From NCBI GenBank assembly GCA_964414425.1, contig CAYPWL010000011.1, forward strand, positions 1 through 64,000: 64,000 nucleotides of DNA, written 5' to 3'. Below are positions 9,082 through 18,162 of the stretch, piece after piece. This stretch comes from GYS-P2D sp964414425. GTDB taxonomy: Bacteria; Bacteroidota; Bacteroidia; Chitinophagales; Saprospiraceae. The stretch's first letter is position 1; each line of letters begins with the position of its first letter. Under the pieces are notes generated by a model. It was not told the origin of the DNA, did no database searches, and was given only the letters and a program-made list of their open reading frames with translations. The translations under genes were made by a program, and so were the position numbers.

Positions 9082-9106
9082 TGCCTCTTAATAATGCCTT
9101 AGCACC

Positions 9107-9580
9107 ATGAGTCGCCCAATTGATTTAGACAAATACGACATAGAGATCCTCCGAGAACTTGAAAAAGATGGTAAGAAGCCATTCTCCCAGATCGCCATAG
9201 ATCTCGACATCTCCAATACGATGGTCCACCAACGGATCACTCGCCTCAAGAAAGCAGGCGTACTCAATCGTCATAGTATCGAGCTCGATGAGAAGAAGCT
9301 CGGATTTGAGTGGGGTGCATTCACCGGTATTACATTACATAGCATAGGGAGCACGCAAAATGTAATCGATGAGCTCAAAAATATCCCCGAGGTAACAGAG
9401 TGCTATCATATCTCGGGGCGCTTTGCACTATACATCCGCATCGTCGCCAGAGATAGTCAGCACATGCGAGATATCCTCTATACCAAAATTGAAAGTATTG
9501 AAGGCGTACAGAATACAGAGAGCCTCGTAGACTTCGGCTGTGCTTTTAAGCGCAATGCTCCGTTTTATCAGAATGATTAA
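9107..9580 (+). CDS. Lrp/AsnC family transcriptional regulator
   Basis: DNA-binding regulator of 157 aa. The N-terminal helix-turn-helix spans about residues 8-60 (DKYDIEILREL, FSQIAIDLDISNTMVHQRI). The C-terminal half is the RAM ligand/oligomerisation domain with IPEVTECYHISG near residue 95 and a further strand ending in ESLVDFG. Proteins of this family respond to amino acids and form octamers. The DinB-like gene follows 12 bp later and is probably co-transcribed, but nothing here identifies the effector. Confidence 0.92.
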   Translation: MSRPIDLDKYDIEILRELEKDGKKPFSQIAIDLDISNTMVHQRITRLKKAGVLNRHSIELDEKKLGFEWGAFTGITLHSIGSTQNVIDELKNIPEVTECYHISGRFALYIRIVARDSQHMRDILYTKIESIEGVQNTESLVDFGCAFKRNAPFYQND

Positions 9581-9592
9581 TAAAGACTACTT

Positions 9593-10135
9593 GTGAAGAA
9601 TAAGCACCTAAACATCAGCGTCGATACGCTCACCAGAGCAGACTATGGCTCATATTATGGCATTTATATAGACTTAGTCCCTCAGGGAATGACGCTATCC
9701 GAGGCATTAAATCATAACAATGCACCACTGATAGACCTGGCATCAGGATTTACAGAAGAGCAATCACTACATCGCTATGCACCAGATAAGTGGTCCATCA
9801 AAGAGGTCATCATGCACCTCATAGATTGTGAGCGCATCTTCAACTATCGTGCATTGAGATATGCCCGCCAGGACAAGACGAATTTGATGGGATTTGATCA
9901 GGATGAGTTTGTGACACACTCCAATGCTGATCAACTACCCCTTGATCAACTGCTCGAAACATTCCTCCTGCAGCAGAAGAACTCTGAAGCCATGTTCCAC
10001 ACCTTCACTTCTGATATGTTGAGTTCAACAGGAGTTGCCAATGATTATGAGATGTCTGTACGTGCTTTAGGCTTCTTTTATCTGGCCCATGAGATACACC
10101 ATACCAATATCATAAGGGAGCGGTATGTAGGATAA
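9593..10135 (+). CDS. DinB/YfiT-like putative metal-dependent hydrolase
   Basis: Four-helix-bundle protein of the DinB superfamily, 180 aa, starting with GTG 12 bp after the Lrp/AsnC stop. The likely metal-binding histidines are in IMHLIDCERIFNYR (about residue 80) and in LAHEIHHTNI near the C-terminus, the usual three-His arrangement. RYAPDKWSIKEV is the typical motif before the first histidine. Bacteroidota paralogues may act as thiol transferases (bacillithiol-type) or hydrolases. The exact substrate cannot be read from sequence. Confidence 0.85.
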   Translation: MKNKHLNISVDTLTRADYGSYYGIYIDLVPQGMTLSEALNHNNAPLIDLASGFTEEQSLHRYAPDKWSIKEVIMHLIDCERIFNYRALRYARQDKTNLMGFDQDEFVTHSNADQLPLDQLLETFLLQQKNSEAMFHTFTSDMLSSTGVANDYEMSVRALGFFYLAHEIHHTNIIRERYVG

Positions 10136-10243
10136 GTCCTAACATCTAAACGGTTCTTATTCATCGCTTGAGTCTTAATTTTCTTTACGCTTTCTGAAGT
10201 TTGCAACTTCAGTTTAATATCGCTTTTACACTGTCTTCATATG

Positions 10244-10265
10244 AGTTCGAGGTCATAGACTCTCG
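10244..10265 (+). repeat. Short dispersed repeat, left copy
   Basis: AGTTCGAGGTCATAGACTCTCG. The same 22-bp block with three changes recurs at 10600-10621, so two copies bracket the small reverse-strand gene at 10308-10565. This copy has lost the palindromic end that is present in the right copy. Confidence 0.5.
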
Positions 10266-10307
10266 CCGATACTATTAGTTTATGGCGCAAGTGTACCGAT
10301 CATAAAC

Positions 10308-10565
10308 TTACCTCCAATTATTTCCGAAATCTAAATAATTAATGGCTTGCTCATCCATATTGAAAATGAAAGAGCCTGACTTTGGAAAAGACAAATTATC
10401 CCTCTCTGTCTTAGTTAATCTTGGAAAAATAATCCCTTCTGGAAGAAATTCAGCTTCAAACTGACCAAAAACGTTTAATGTAAAGAATAGGAATACGAAA
10501 AGACTTATAGTCTTTATGGATATATTTTTTAGTTGATAAAAATTGCTCCTATCGAGCTGTTGCAT
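10308..10565 (-). CDS. Small secreted protein resembling the start of a tail-fibre-like surface protein
   Basis: An 85-residue product with a strong hydrophobic segment (about residues 18-34) ending in VFGQ, a good signal-peptidase site. The mature 50 residues read FLPEGIIFPRLTKTERDNL and then FNMDEQAINYLDFGNNW. This matches the repeated GIIFPRxTxxQRDAI...IYxxDxxxxxYYxGxxW theme of Bacteroidota phage-tail-fibre-like surface proteins. Those proteins are normally several hundred residues longer, so this is either a minimal version or a truncated remnant. AT content is higher than in the neighbours, and short repeats lie on both sides, which fits an inserted or decayed gene. Confidence 0.5.
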   Translation of the reverse strand: MQQLDRSNFYQLKNISIKTISLFVFLFFTLNVFGQFEAEFLPEGIIFPRLTKTERDNLSFPKSGSFIFNMDEQAINYLDFGNNWR

Positions 10566-10599
10566 TACTAAGGTATGAATATTTATCTATACTCATGTC

Positions 10600-10624
10600 A
10601 GTTCGAGGTCGCAGACACTCGAAC
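10600..10624 (+). repeat. Short dispersed repeat, right copy (palindromic ends)
   Basis: Begins AGTTCGAGGTCGCAGACACT and ends in CTCGAAC, so the ends GTTCGAG and CTCGAAC form a 7-bp inverted repeat. It matches the left copy at 10244-10265 in 19 of 22 positions. Confidence 0.5.
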
Positions 10625-10648
10625 ATCGGAACACCCTACAGGTTGCCA

Positions 10649-12148
10649 TCAATCCACCTCTGTACTCAATATATAGTACATAGACCGTAGCCCATCGATA
10701 TAGTTACCCATGCGGATATTCTCATTGGGGCTGTGCTGGTTGTTGTCCTTGTTAGCGAATGGAACGACTACTGCCGGCGCATCCAAGATGCTCACAAATG
10801 GCGAGATCGGAATCGAGCCTCCCATCGTGCGTTCTCTAACTGGAGTCGTATCAAATGCATCGGTCAATGCTCTTGTCAACCACTGCCCCACTCTACTATC
10901 AAAGTCCGTCCTAAAGGCTTCATATGACACCCTGCTCGACATGCGGCAGATACGGTCATGCTCTAATCGCTCTCGAGCCGTCGGCTTGCGATCTACTATA
11001 TAATATCCTTGGCCAGCGATATACTCTTTGATTAAGCGGAGGAGGCGATGGGGATCACTCTCCTTCACTAAGCGTAGATCTATCTCTGCTATTGCGGTTG
11101 CCGGCACAATGGTACGTGTCTCTGAACCCACCCATCCTGAAGAAATGCCCTTGATGTTGAGCGATGGATATTGCAATGCTCGCTGTAACGTGGTCGATAC
11201 AGAATCCGTCTGTGCGATACCCAGTTTAGCATTGATCATCGGAAGATCGTCAGGCACAGCATCAAGTACGGCTGCTACCTCATCGGTAAACTCTATCCCA
11301 TCATAATATCCAGGTATGAGCACTCTACCATAGTCGTCCTTCATCCCTGCCAGCAACTGAGATAAACGCAGGGCAGGATTGGGCGCATAGTTCCCATAGT
11401 GCCCACTATGTTGTGGAAAGATGGGACCATATGTGGTCAACGTGATACCTGCTATGCCTCTTGCACCAAAAGCAATCGTTGGCTGCTCAGAGATATGACG
11501 TGGTCCATCGAATATGACCAACATATCAGCAGCAAGGACGTCCTTCTTGAGCTCTACCGTCGGCGCTAAACTCTGTGAGCTCTTCTCTTCTTCAAAGTCT
11601 ATGATCACCTTGAGATTATAGGGCAGCGACTTACCCTCTTGCTGCAACATCTCTACGGCCTTAAGGAAGAGTATGACATTGTTTTTACTATCTGAGCTGG
11701 ACCGTGCAAACACTCGCAACTCAGGATCTAAGCGATCACCTATGGTGGACCATGGCATATCTACCCAGCCTTCTCCCTCAACTTGCTTTTTTAATACTGC
11801 CTGATAGGGATCATCCTGATACCAAAACTGCGGATCCACAGACTGACCATCAGCATGAAAGTAGAATAGCACGTTAGGCTTGTCTGCCTGCAGGTGAGAT
11901 GCCCGAGCGAATAAGATAGGGCGAGTTTCTGTCTCCCAAACTTCTGTATGGAACTGTCGCAGTTGCATATGCTCATCGAGCCATATTACATTCTGTCGGA
12001 TATCATCGAGATCATTCGCATCATTAGGAATCGCTAAAAACTGCCTAAACATCGGAATGCTTTCTATTGAGGCACGCTCAAATTTATCCTGAGCTGCAGC
12101 ATGGATTATGACAAGAATGGAAAACGCAATTAGTAGAGTAGCTCGCAT
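10649..12148 (-). CDS. Secreted M20-family dipeptidase/carboxypeptidase
   Basis: Exported zinc exopeptidase of about 499 aa. The ATG at 12148 is preferred because it begins a clean signal peptide (LLIAFSILVIIHAAAQ); an upstream ATG at 12205 would place the start in the 5' region of the divergent gene. M20 landmarks are FYFHADGQSVDP (His-x-Asp), RSSSDSKN (bridging Asp), DFEEEKSS (catalytic Glu pair), IFDGP (Asp) and the final HSPNENI (His). GHYGNYAPNP is the dimerisation-loop histidine motif of the carnosinase branch. Several family positions are altered (YGHYDVQP reads FHADGQSVD), so substrate preference may differ. It is one of four peptide-degrading enzymes between 5.8 and 20.5 kb. Confidence 0.88.
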   Translation of the reverse strand: MRATLLIAFSILVIIHAAAQDKFERASIESIPMFRQFLAIPNDANDLDDIRQNVIWLDEHMQLRQFHTEVWETETRPILFARASHLQADKPNVLFYFHADGQSVDPQFWYQDDPYQAVLKKQVEGEGWVDMPWSTIGDRLDPELRVFARSSSDSKNNVILFLKAVEMLQQEGKSLPYNLKVIIDFEEEKSSQSLAPTVELKKDVLAADMLVIFDGPRHISEQPTIAFGARGIAGITLTTYGPIFPQHSGHYGNYAPNPALRLSQLLAGMKDDYGRVLIPGYYDGIEFTDEVAAVLDAVPDDLPMINAKLGIAQTDSVSTTLQRALQYPSLNIKGISSGWVGSETRTIVPATAIAEIDLRLVKESDPHRLLRLIKEYIAGQGYYIVDRKPTARERLEHDRICRMSSRVSYEAFRTDFDSRVGQWLTRALTDAFDTTPVRERTMGGSIPISPFVSILDAPAVVVPFANKDNNQHSPNENIRMGNYIDGLRSMYYILSTEVD

Positions 12149-12220
12149 AGTTGTTAATTGATTAACCAATATAAGCTCAAGCACCGTAACTTCGCCAATC
12201 ATCATGATTAAATCAGCTTA

Positions 12221-15010
12221 ATGGCCCTCTTGAAGAAGAATCCTACAGAAACTACAACTTGGAAACAACTCACCGAAATCTATAAAGCGGAGAAGGATCT
12301 CACCATCAACTCTCATTTTGACAAAGATCCTGAGCGCTTTAATAACTACTCCATACATCGTAAGGATATCCTCATTGACTTTTCTAAAAATCGTCTATCG
12401 GATAAGGCTCTGGCGGCATTAATGGATTTAGCGGCTGAGTTAAAGCTTGACGAAGGGATCAAGTCCATGTTTGATGGAGATATCATTAATGTCACTGAGC
12501 GTCGTGCGGTCTTACACACTGCGCTGCGCAACAGATCGGAACGCCTTATACTGTTTAAAGGCCAAGATGTTATGCCTGACGTCCGTCGGGTATTGGATCA
12601 GATGAAATCATTTTGCGATAAGATTCATGATGGCTCTAAGCGCGGGTACACGGACAAAGAATTTACCCATATCGTAAATATCGGCATTGGCGGATCTGAC
12701 TTAGGTCCCGTGATGGTCACAGAAGCCCTCAAGCCTTATGCTATCGAGGGCATAGAGTCTTACTTCGTCTCTAATGTGGATGGCACCCATATCGCTGAAA
12801 CCCTGAAGAAAGTCGATCCAGAGACTACCTTATTCATCGTAGCCAGCAAGTCATTCACCACTCAGGAGACCATGCGCAATGCCCATACTGCGAGAGAATG
12901 GTTCTTGGGTAAAGGCGCACAACCAAAGGATGTTGCCAAGCACTTCATAGCGCTATCTACTAACATCCCGGGTGTAACAGAATTCGGAATTGACGAACGC
13001 AACATCTTCCAGTTTTGGGATTGGGTAGGTGGCAGATATAGTCTGTCCTCAGCTATTGGCATGTCTATCGCATTGACGATTGGCTTTGATGCCTTTGAGG
13101 AGCTTTTAGATGGGCTACATGATATGGACGAGCACTTTAGGACTTCTCCATATGAAAACAACATACCCGTAATATTAGCCCTAATCGGAATCTGGTATAA
13201 CAACTTCTATGAGGTAGAGAGTGAAGCGATCCTCCCATACGATCAATATTTACATCGATTTGCCGCATACTTCCAGCAGGCTAACATGGAGTCTAATGGC
13301 AAGATCGTAGATCGCAATGGTCAGGATGTAAACTATCAGACTGGGCCCATCATATGGGGCGAGCCAGGCACTAATGGTCAGCACGCATTCTATCAATTGA
13401 TTCATCAAGGAACAAAGGTCATCCCATGTGACTTTATTGCTGCGGCGCAATCTCATAACCCGATAGCGGATCATCACGATATGCTCATGTCTAACTTCTT
13501 CGCACAGACGGAAGCACTCATGAAAGGGAAGTCAAGAGCAGATGTAATCGCAGATTTCGAGTCCAAAGGAGTTGCAGCTAAGGAGTATCAGGATATCGTG
13601 CCCTTCAAAATATTTGAAGGAAATCGACCAAGTAATTCGATCCTCGTTAAGAAGTTAACGCCTTACACTCTAGGTCAATTGATCGCCATGTATGAGCACA
13701 AGATCTTTGTACAGGGATATATCTGGAATATTTACAGCTTTGATCAGTGGGGCGTACAATTGGGTAAGGAACTGGCTAAGAAGATATTACCTGAACTATC
13801 TCAAGCAGACGATGTAGACACCCATGACTCCTCTACCAATGGCTTGATCAATGCATATCTCTCGATGAGCCAGCGTGATCAACTTGAAGGGATCTATCCA
13901 CTCAAGGGCACCATCCAAAACTACGCATGGGGAGGCCACGAATACATACCCAAGCTACTGGGTCAAAGCAATGCTGACAAGGAACCACATGCAGAATATT
14001 GGATTGGCGTACATCCAAGAGGGAGGGCACAGATTACGGTTAATAAATCGTGGGATTACCTCGATGAATATACCTCTATACCCTACTTGCTCAAGATTCT
14101 CGATGTGCGCAAGATGCTATCGATACAGTCTCATCCCAATAAGCGACAGGCTGAGATAGGATACGCCAAAGAAAATAAAGCAGGCATCCCCCTCGACGCT
14201 AAGCATAGGATCTTCAAGGATGATAACCATAAGCCTGAGCTGATGATGGCGCTAAGCGATTTTTGGCTGCTGCATGGGTTCAAATCCATTGAGGGCATCA
14301 AAAAGACTATCGCCGACACCCCTGAGTTCAGCACACTGGCCTATCGATTGGATGATGGCATCAAGGGCTTCTATACTTATCTGCTCAATATGAGCCAGGG
14401 CGAGGTGACTGCATCATTGACTTCACTACGGATCAGATTGCTCGATAGCGAGATCGAAGACAAGAATCATCCAGATTATTGGGCCAAGCAGGCATTTGAA
14501 GACTACGGTTATGACAAGGGTATCTTTTCGATATACTTCTATAATCTTGTCTACTTAAAAGCTGGCGAGGGCATCTATCAAGAAGCAGGCGTACCCCATG
14601 CCTACTTAGCAGGACAGAATGTCGAGATCATGGCTAATAGTGACAATGTATTTAGGGCGGGGCTAACCCCTAAGCATGTGGACATTGAGGCCTTGTTGGC
14701 TCATTTGGTATTTGAACCAGTGGAGCCCCATATCATCAAGCCAAGTCGTGTCAACAAATCGATCAAAGCATATAAAAGCCCAGCTCAAGAATTTGAACTT
14801 CAAGTGGTCGTGCTCAGTGGCAAAGAACGGATAAACCTACGCTCAACAACTTCGGAGTGTTATTTGTTATTACAGGGTGGCCTAACAGTAAAGAGTAATG
14901 GCGCCTCATTATCCGTAGATCAGGGTGAATCATTCTTCTCAGCAGAGCATACTGACTTTACGATAGAGGCGATTAGACACTCTCGACTGATTAGAGCTAC
15001 ATTACCATAA
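12221..15010 (+). CDS. Fused glucose-6-phosphate isomerase / mannose-6-phosphate isomerase
   Basis: A 929-residue protein with two complete isomerases that share fructose 6-phosphate. Residues 1 to about 547 are phosphoglucose isomerase: SNVDGTHI, ASKSFTTQET, GGRYSLSSAIG, QQANMESNGK, GEPGTNGQHAFYQLIHQG and the C-terminal HDSSTNGLINAY that normally ends the enzyme. After a linker of about ten residues, residues 557-929 are type I phosphomannose isomerase: LKGTIQNYAWGG, SIQSHPNK (zinc Gln and His), HKPELMMAL (zinc Glu), GVPHAYLAGQNVEIMANSDN (zinc His) and a cupin-like tail. The frame is uninterrupted across the joint, and an in-frame ATG at 13865 could also start a free ManA. Stand-alone relatives are about 550 and 320-390 aa. 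Cytoplasmic; links glycolysis to mannose and GDP-sugar supply. Confidence 0.93.
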   Translation: MALLKKNPTETTTWKQLTEIYKAEKDLTINSHFDKDPERFNNYSIHRKDILIDFSKNRLSDKALAALMDLAAELKLDEGIKSMFDGDIINVTERRAVLHTALRNRSERLILFKGQDVMPDVRRVLDQMKSFCDKIHDGSKRGYTDKEFTHIVNIGIGGSDLGPVMVTEALKPYAIEGIESYFVSNVDGTHIAETLKKVDPETTLFIVASKSFTTQETMRNAHTAREWFLGKGAQPKDVAKHFIALSTNIPGVTEFGIDERNIFQFWDWVGGRYSLSSAIGMSIALTIGFDAFEELLDGLHDMDEHFRTSPYENNIPVILALIGIWYNNFYEVESEAILPYDQYLHRFAAYFQQANMESNGKIVDRNGQDVNYQTGPIIWGEPGTNGQHAFYQLIHQGTKVIPCDFIAAAQSHNPIADHHDMLMSNFFAQTEALMKGKSRADVIADFESKGVAAKEYQDIVPFKIFEGNRPSNSILVKKLTPYTLGQLIAMYEHKIFVQGYIWNIYSFDQWGVQLGKELAKKILPELSQADDVDTHDSSTNGLINAYLSMSQRDQLEGIYPLKGTIQNYAWGGHEYIPKLLGQSNADKEPHAEYWIGVHPRGRAQITVNKSWDYLDEYTSIPYLLKILDVRKMLSIQSHPNKRQAEIGYAKENKAGIPLDAKHRIFKDDNHKPELMMALSDFWLLHGFKSIEGIKKTIADTPEFSTLAYRLDDGIKGFYTYLLNMSQGEVTASLTSLRIRLLDSEIEDKNHPDYWAKQAFEDYGYDKGIFSIYFYNLVYLKAGEGIYQEAGVPHAYLAGQNVEIMANSDNVFRAGLTPKHVDIEALLAHLVFEPVEPHIIKPSRVNKSIKAYKSPAQEFELQVVVLSGKERINLRSTTSECYLLLQGGLTVKSNGASLSVDQGESFFSAEHTDFTIEAIRHSRLIRATLP

Positions 15011-15022
15011 AATGAAATCATC

Positions 15023-15421
15023 ATGACCGAATATCTCGACCCTATCATGCTGGCGCAGTTGAGCATCAGCAGTTTCGTTGCTATCGTATTTCTGCAATCT
15101 GGTATAGATAAGGTGACAGATTGGTCTGGCAATCTCGGCTGGCTCAAGGGCCATTTCAGCAAGACCTTCATAAGTGGCATGGTAACTCCTTTGCTTGGCA
15201 TCGTAACGCTCGTAGAACTGGCTGCAGGAGCTATGGGTGTGATCGGAGTAGGATGTCTACTCTGTTGTGCAGATCCAAGTTGCGCATACATAGCGGTATT
15301 GTTATCACTGGTATCATACCTGATGTTGATATTCGGTCAGCGGATTGCTAAGGACTATGACGGTGCCAAGACGATCGCCATATACTTTGGCGTAAGCCTG
15401 GTGTCCTTGATGTTTTTTTAA
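15023..15421 (+). CDS. DoxX-like membrane protein
   Basis: A 132-residue integral membrane protein with four predicted helices, of the DoxX/DoxD-like type. The first helix carries FLQSGIDKV, the usual DoxX FxxxGxxK pattern, and GMVTPLLGIVTLVELAAG is the second. A cysteine-rich turn, CLLCCADPSC, lies between helices. It starts 12 bp after the isomerase fusion, so it is probably co-transcribed. Function in this family is poorly known; redox or quinone-related roles are suggested for some members. Confidence 0.7.
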   Translation: MTEYLDPIMLAQLSISSFVAIVFLQSGIDKVTDWSGNLGWLKGHFSKTFISGMVTPLLGIVTLVELAAGAMGVIGVGCLLCCADPSCAYIAVLLSLVSYLMLIFGQRIAKDYDGAKTIAIYFGVSLVSLMFF

Positions 15422-15506
15422 TGTTCGATATACTCTCTTTTCATATCAAGCGCAGGAACTCCTTAAATATTCACTACTTTAGACGAGGTCTTAAACTGAT
15501 CATCGT

Positions 15507-16556
15507 ATGAATATCTCAAGACGTAAAACTATTAAGCGACTATCATCAGGCTTGGCGGCAGGCGCAATTCTCGGCAGTACTTCCTTGCTATCTTGTAAGG
15601 ACCACAAGTCCTCGGCAGTAGCGATTACTAATAGTGTAACTGAGCAGAAGTTATTCTTCGATATATCATTAGGGCAGTGGTCTTTGCATAAGACGTTTTT
15701 TGGCGATTCTCTCAAAAATGGCTTCGGGCAGTTTGTTCATGCCCTACAGAATGATCCTGATTCGTTACTGCAAGGGGTACAAGATCCTTTGGACTTTCCG
15801 ACCATTGCTAAGAATGAATATGGCATCAACGCCGTCGAGTACGTCAATACATTCTACTATAATAAAGCTCGTAATAGCGCTTATCTAAAAGAACTTAAAG
15901 ATCGATGCGACAGTGCTGGAGTAGAATCGGTACTCATCATGTGCGATGCCTTAGGCGACCTCGGCGACACCGATACGACCAAGCGCAGTCAAGCCATTGA
16001 AAATCATCATCAATGGGTGGAAGCAGCAGCATATCTGGGATGTCACGCTATCAGAGTGAATGCCGCTGGGACTGGCACGAAAGAGGAAGTCAAAGACGCT
16101 GCCATACAAGGTCTTGGCGCACTAACAGAATATGGTCAGACTCATGGTATCAGTATCATTGTCGAGAACCATGGTAGTTATTCCTCAGATGGCTCATGGC
16201 TGGCCAGCGTGATGGAAGGGGTCAACAGTCCATACTGCGGAACGCTACCTGATTTTGGTAATTTTTGTATCACCAAGTCTGCGGATAACTCCGAGTGTGT
16301 AGAAGAATACGATCGCTACAAGGGAATGATAGAACTTATGCCCTATGCTAAGGGAGTCAGTGCTAAGTCACATGAATTCGATGCAGCGGGCAATGAGGTA
16401 CATACCGACTTCAAGCGTATGTTACAGATCGTCCAAGACGCAGGATACGCAGGCTATATAGATATAGAATATGAAGGGTCTGACCTAACAGAATCAGAAG
16501 GAATAAAAGCTACTAAGAAGCTATTAGAAAAAGTAGGCGCAGAAATAGCAGGCTGA
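15507..16556 (+). CDS. Sugar phosphate isomerase/epimerase-like TIM-barrel lipoprotein
   Basis: AP-endonuclease-2/xylose-isomerase-like TIM barrel, 349 aa. The N-terminus has a twin-arginine-like SRRKTIKRLSSG followed by a hydrophobic stretch and the lipobox SLLSC, so it may be exported folded and lipid-anchored. Barrel landmarks include GINAVEYVN, LGCHAIRVNAAG, IIVENHGSYSSD (metal Glu and His), GTLPDFGNF, AKSHEFD and IDIEYEGSD. Such secreted family members are frequent in Bacteroidota sugar-degradation loci, but no sugar cluster surrounds this one. The substrate is not assignable. Confidence 0.85.
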   Translation: MNISRRKTIKRLSSGLAAGAILGSTSLLSCKDHKSSAVAITNSVTEQKLFFDISLGQWSLHKTFFGDSLKNGFGQFVHALQNDPDSLLQGVQDPLDFPTIAKNEYGINAVEYVNTFYYNKARNSAYLKELKDRCDSAGVESVLIMCDALGDLGDTDTTKRSQAIENHHQWVEAAAYLGCHAIRVNAAGTGTKEEVKDAAIQGLGALTEYGQTHGISIIVENHGSYSSDGSWLASVMEGVNSPYCGTLPDFGNFCITKSADNSECVEEYDRYKGMIELMPYAKGVSAKSHEFDAAGNEVHTDFKRMLQIVQDAGYAGYIDIEYEGSDLTESEGIKATKKLLEKVGAEIAG

Positions 16557-16588
16557 TTTAGACACTATATCAACCCGAATCTCATCGC

Positions 16589-18064
16589 TTAGTTACCGTA
16601 TAACTCTTTACCTGGCTCATAATATTTATCACCTTCTCTCCAGAAGAATGATTGATCTGCATTACCAATGCTGATTGCAGAGAGGATAAAGGACTTTACA
16701 TACTTCTCAATGTAATCCATACCCAAGGTCTCCAACTCATCCCCAGGCTGATGGTAATACTTAAAAATCTCCTCGTCAAAAGATCTGAATCCAAGACTGA
16801 AAGTTGGAGCAGGAATACCCTTTTTAGCAAAGTTGACATTGTCAGACCTGTCAAATAGCCCTTGCTCCTTAGCCGGATCTTCGATAGCATCGAGCCCAAA
16901 GGCATTGCAAGACTGCTGTAATACATCTTCTGCATCGGTACGTGTCAAGCCGATCACTGTGACGATAGACGTATCATTATATCCACCATTGTCAATATTA
17001 AAGCAATATTTCACCTGATCTAATGGCACTGGAGGATTCTCAACAAAATACTCCGAGCCTAACAAGCCTTTCTCCTCAGCAGTGAATAAGATGAAGAGTG
17101 CACTGCGCTTCATCGGATTATCGGCGATATATTCGGCTAATGATAGTATGGCAGAAGTCCCTACCGCATTGTCACGTGCTCCATTGTATATCGTGTCTCC
17201 AGTCTCATCGGCCTGTCCTACACCTACATGGTCATAGTGCGCGCTATAGATGATATATTCATCCTTGAGGACTGGATCAATACCTGGGATCACACCTACG
17301 ACATTGGCCGATGGTAGGCGATTCTTAGTGATACCCTCCATATCAAACCTTGCCGGGACATTATCGTCCAGCAAATTAGCTATGGCTGTAGAGTCTGTCG
17401 TCGACACCCACATATGAGGAAATTGCTCACTACGCTTATCGCCGATCGGATTAGTAGAGAGGGTCTTCCGCTGTCCCAACCTTTTTATAAATCTCCACGG
17501 CGTACGCACGTTTTCATAGATTTCCACAAGTCCCATACCGCCAGCGTCAATGACTCTCTGGCGCTTCGCTCTTGACTCTTCTATTATGGCAAAAACGTCA
17601 CTGTTCTCTCCATCGCCAATCTGTGAGACTGCCATCTTAAATCTCAGATCAACATCGGCCAAGTCAGCTTCTTGTCCATGATTGACAAATACTGTAGGTA
17701 GGGTAGTATTCTGCTGGTGACCATTAAGCACCAAGGCATCATCTGGCAGACTCAATGTTGATGAGCCGATATGTATACTCGCACTATCTGGTGGGGCCAC
17801 CTCAACGAACGGCACTGTCTGTAAGTAATCGCCATGACCACTCAGCGTATCAACACCAGCTCTGATAAATACACTGGAGATGTACGAAGCAGCCGCTTCT
17901 AATCCCTGTGAGCCCGTCTCTCGGCCCTGTAGTGCATCCGACGCCAAAAATGAAATATGCGAGGTGATCCCTCGCTGATCAATAGTCGAATTAATTCGGT
18001 CTACATCGCTCTGGGCCATCAACTGTCCACCGATCAAAAAGATGCCAAGGATATATCTTATCAT
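16589..18064 (-). CDS. Secreted M28-family aminopeptidase with inserted PA-like domain
   Basis: Exported zinc aminopeptidase, about 491 aa from the ATG at 18064, which begins the signal peptide (ILGIFLIGGQLMAQ); an upstream in-frame ATG at 18088 is less likely. Metal and catalytic motifs are complete: YSAHYDHVG, GARDNAVGT, TAEEKGLLG, NIDNGGYN and YHQPGDEL. A segment of about 130 residues before the catalytic core looks like a protease-associated domain. Unlike the M28 protein at 5.8 kb, the first zinc ligand is a normal histidine. It is divergent from the small gene at 18163. Confidence 0.9.
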   Translation of the reverse strand: MIRYILGIFLIGGQLMAQSDVDRINSTIDQRGITSHISFLASDALQGRETGSQGLEAAASYISSVFIRAGVDTLSGHGDYLQTVPFVEVAPPDSASIHIGSSTLSLPDDALVLNGHQQNTTLPTVFVNHGQEADLADVDLRFKMAVSQIGDGENSDVFAIIEESRAKRQRVIDAGGMGLVEIYENVRTPWRFIKRLGQRKTLSTNPIGDKRSEQFPHMWVSTTDSTAIANLLDDNVPARFDMEGITKNRLPSANVVGVIPGIDPVLKDEYIIYSAHYDHVGVGQADETGDTIYNGARDNAVGTSAILSLAEYIADNPMKRSALFILFTAEEKGLLGSEYFVENPPVPLDQVKYCFNIDNGGYNDTSIVTVIGLTRTDAEDVLQQSCNAFGLDAIEDPAKEQGLFDRSDNVNFAKKGIPAPTFSLGFRSFDEEIFKYYHQPGDELETLGMDYIEKYVKSFILSAISIGNADQSFFWREGDKYYEPGKELYGN

Positions 18065-18162
18065 GCCAATATGAATTTCTTGAGACAATAATAAGCTTTT
18101 ATGTATTCCTCTTCTTAGCTATGACTTTGATCTATATTGTTTTTAGATTACCTTAACTGAGG

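Noticed and set aside
12149..12205. N-terminal extension of the M20 peptidase to the ATG at 12205
   Set aside because: It would place 19 residues before a good signal peptide and leave only 15 bp for two divergent promoters.
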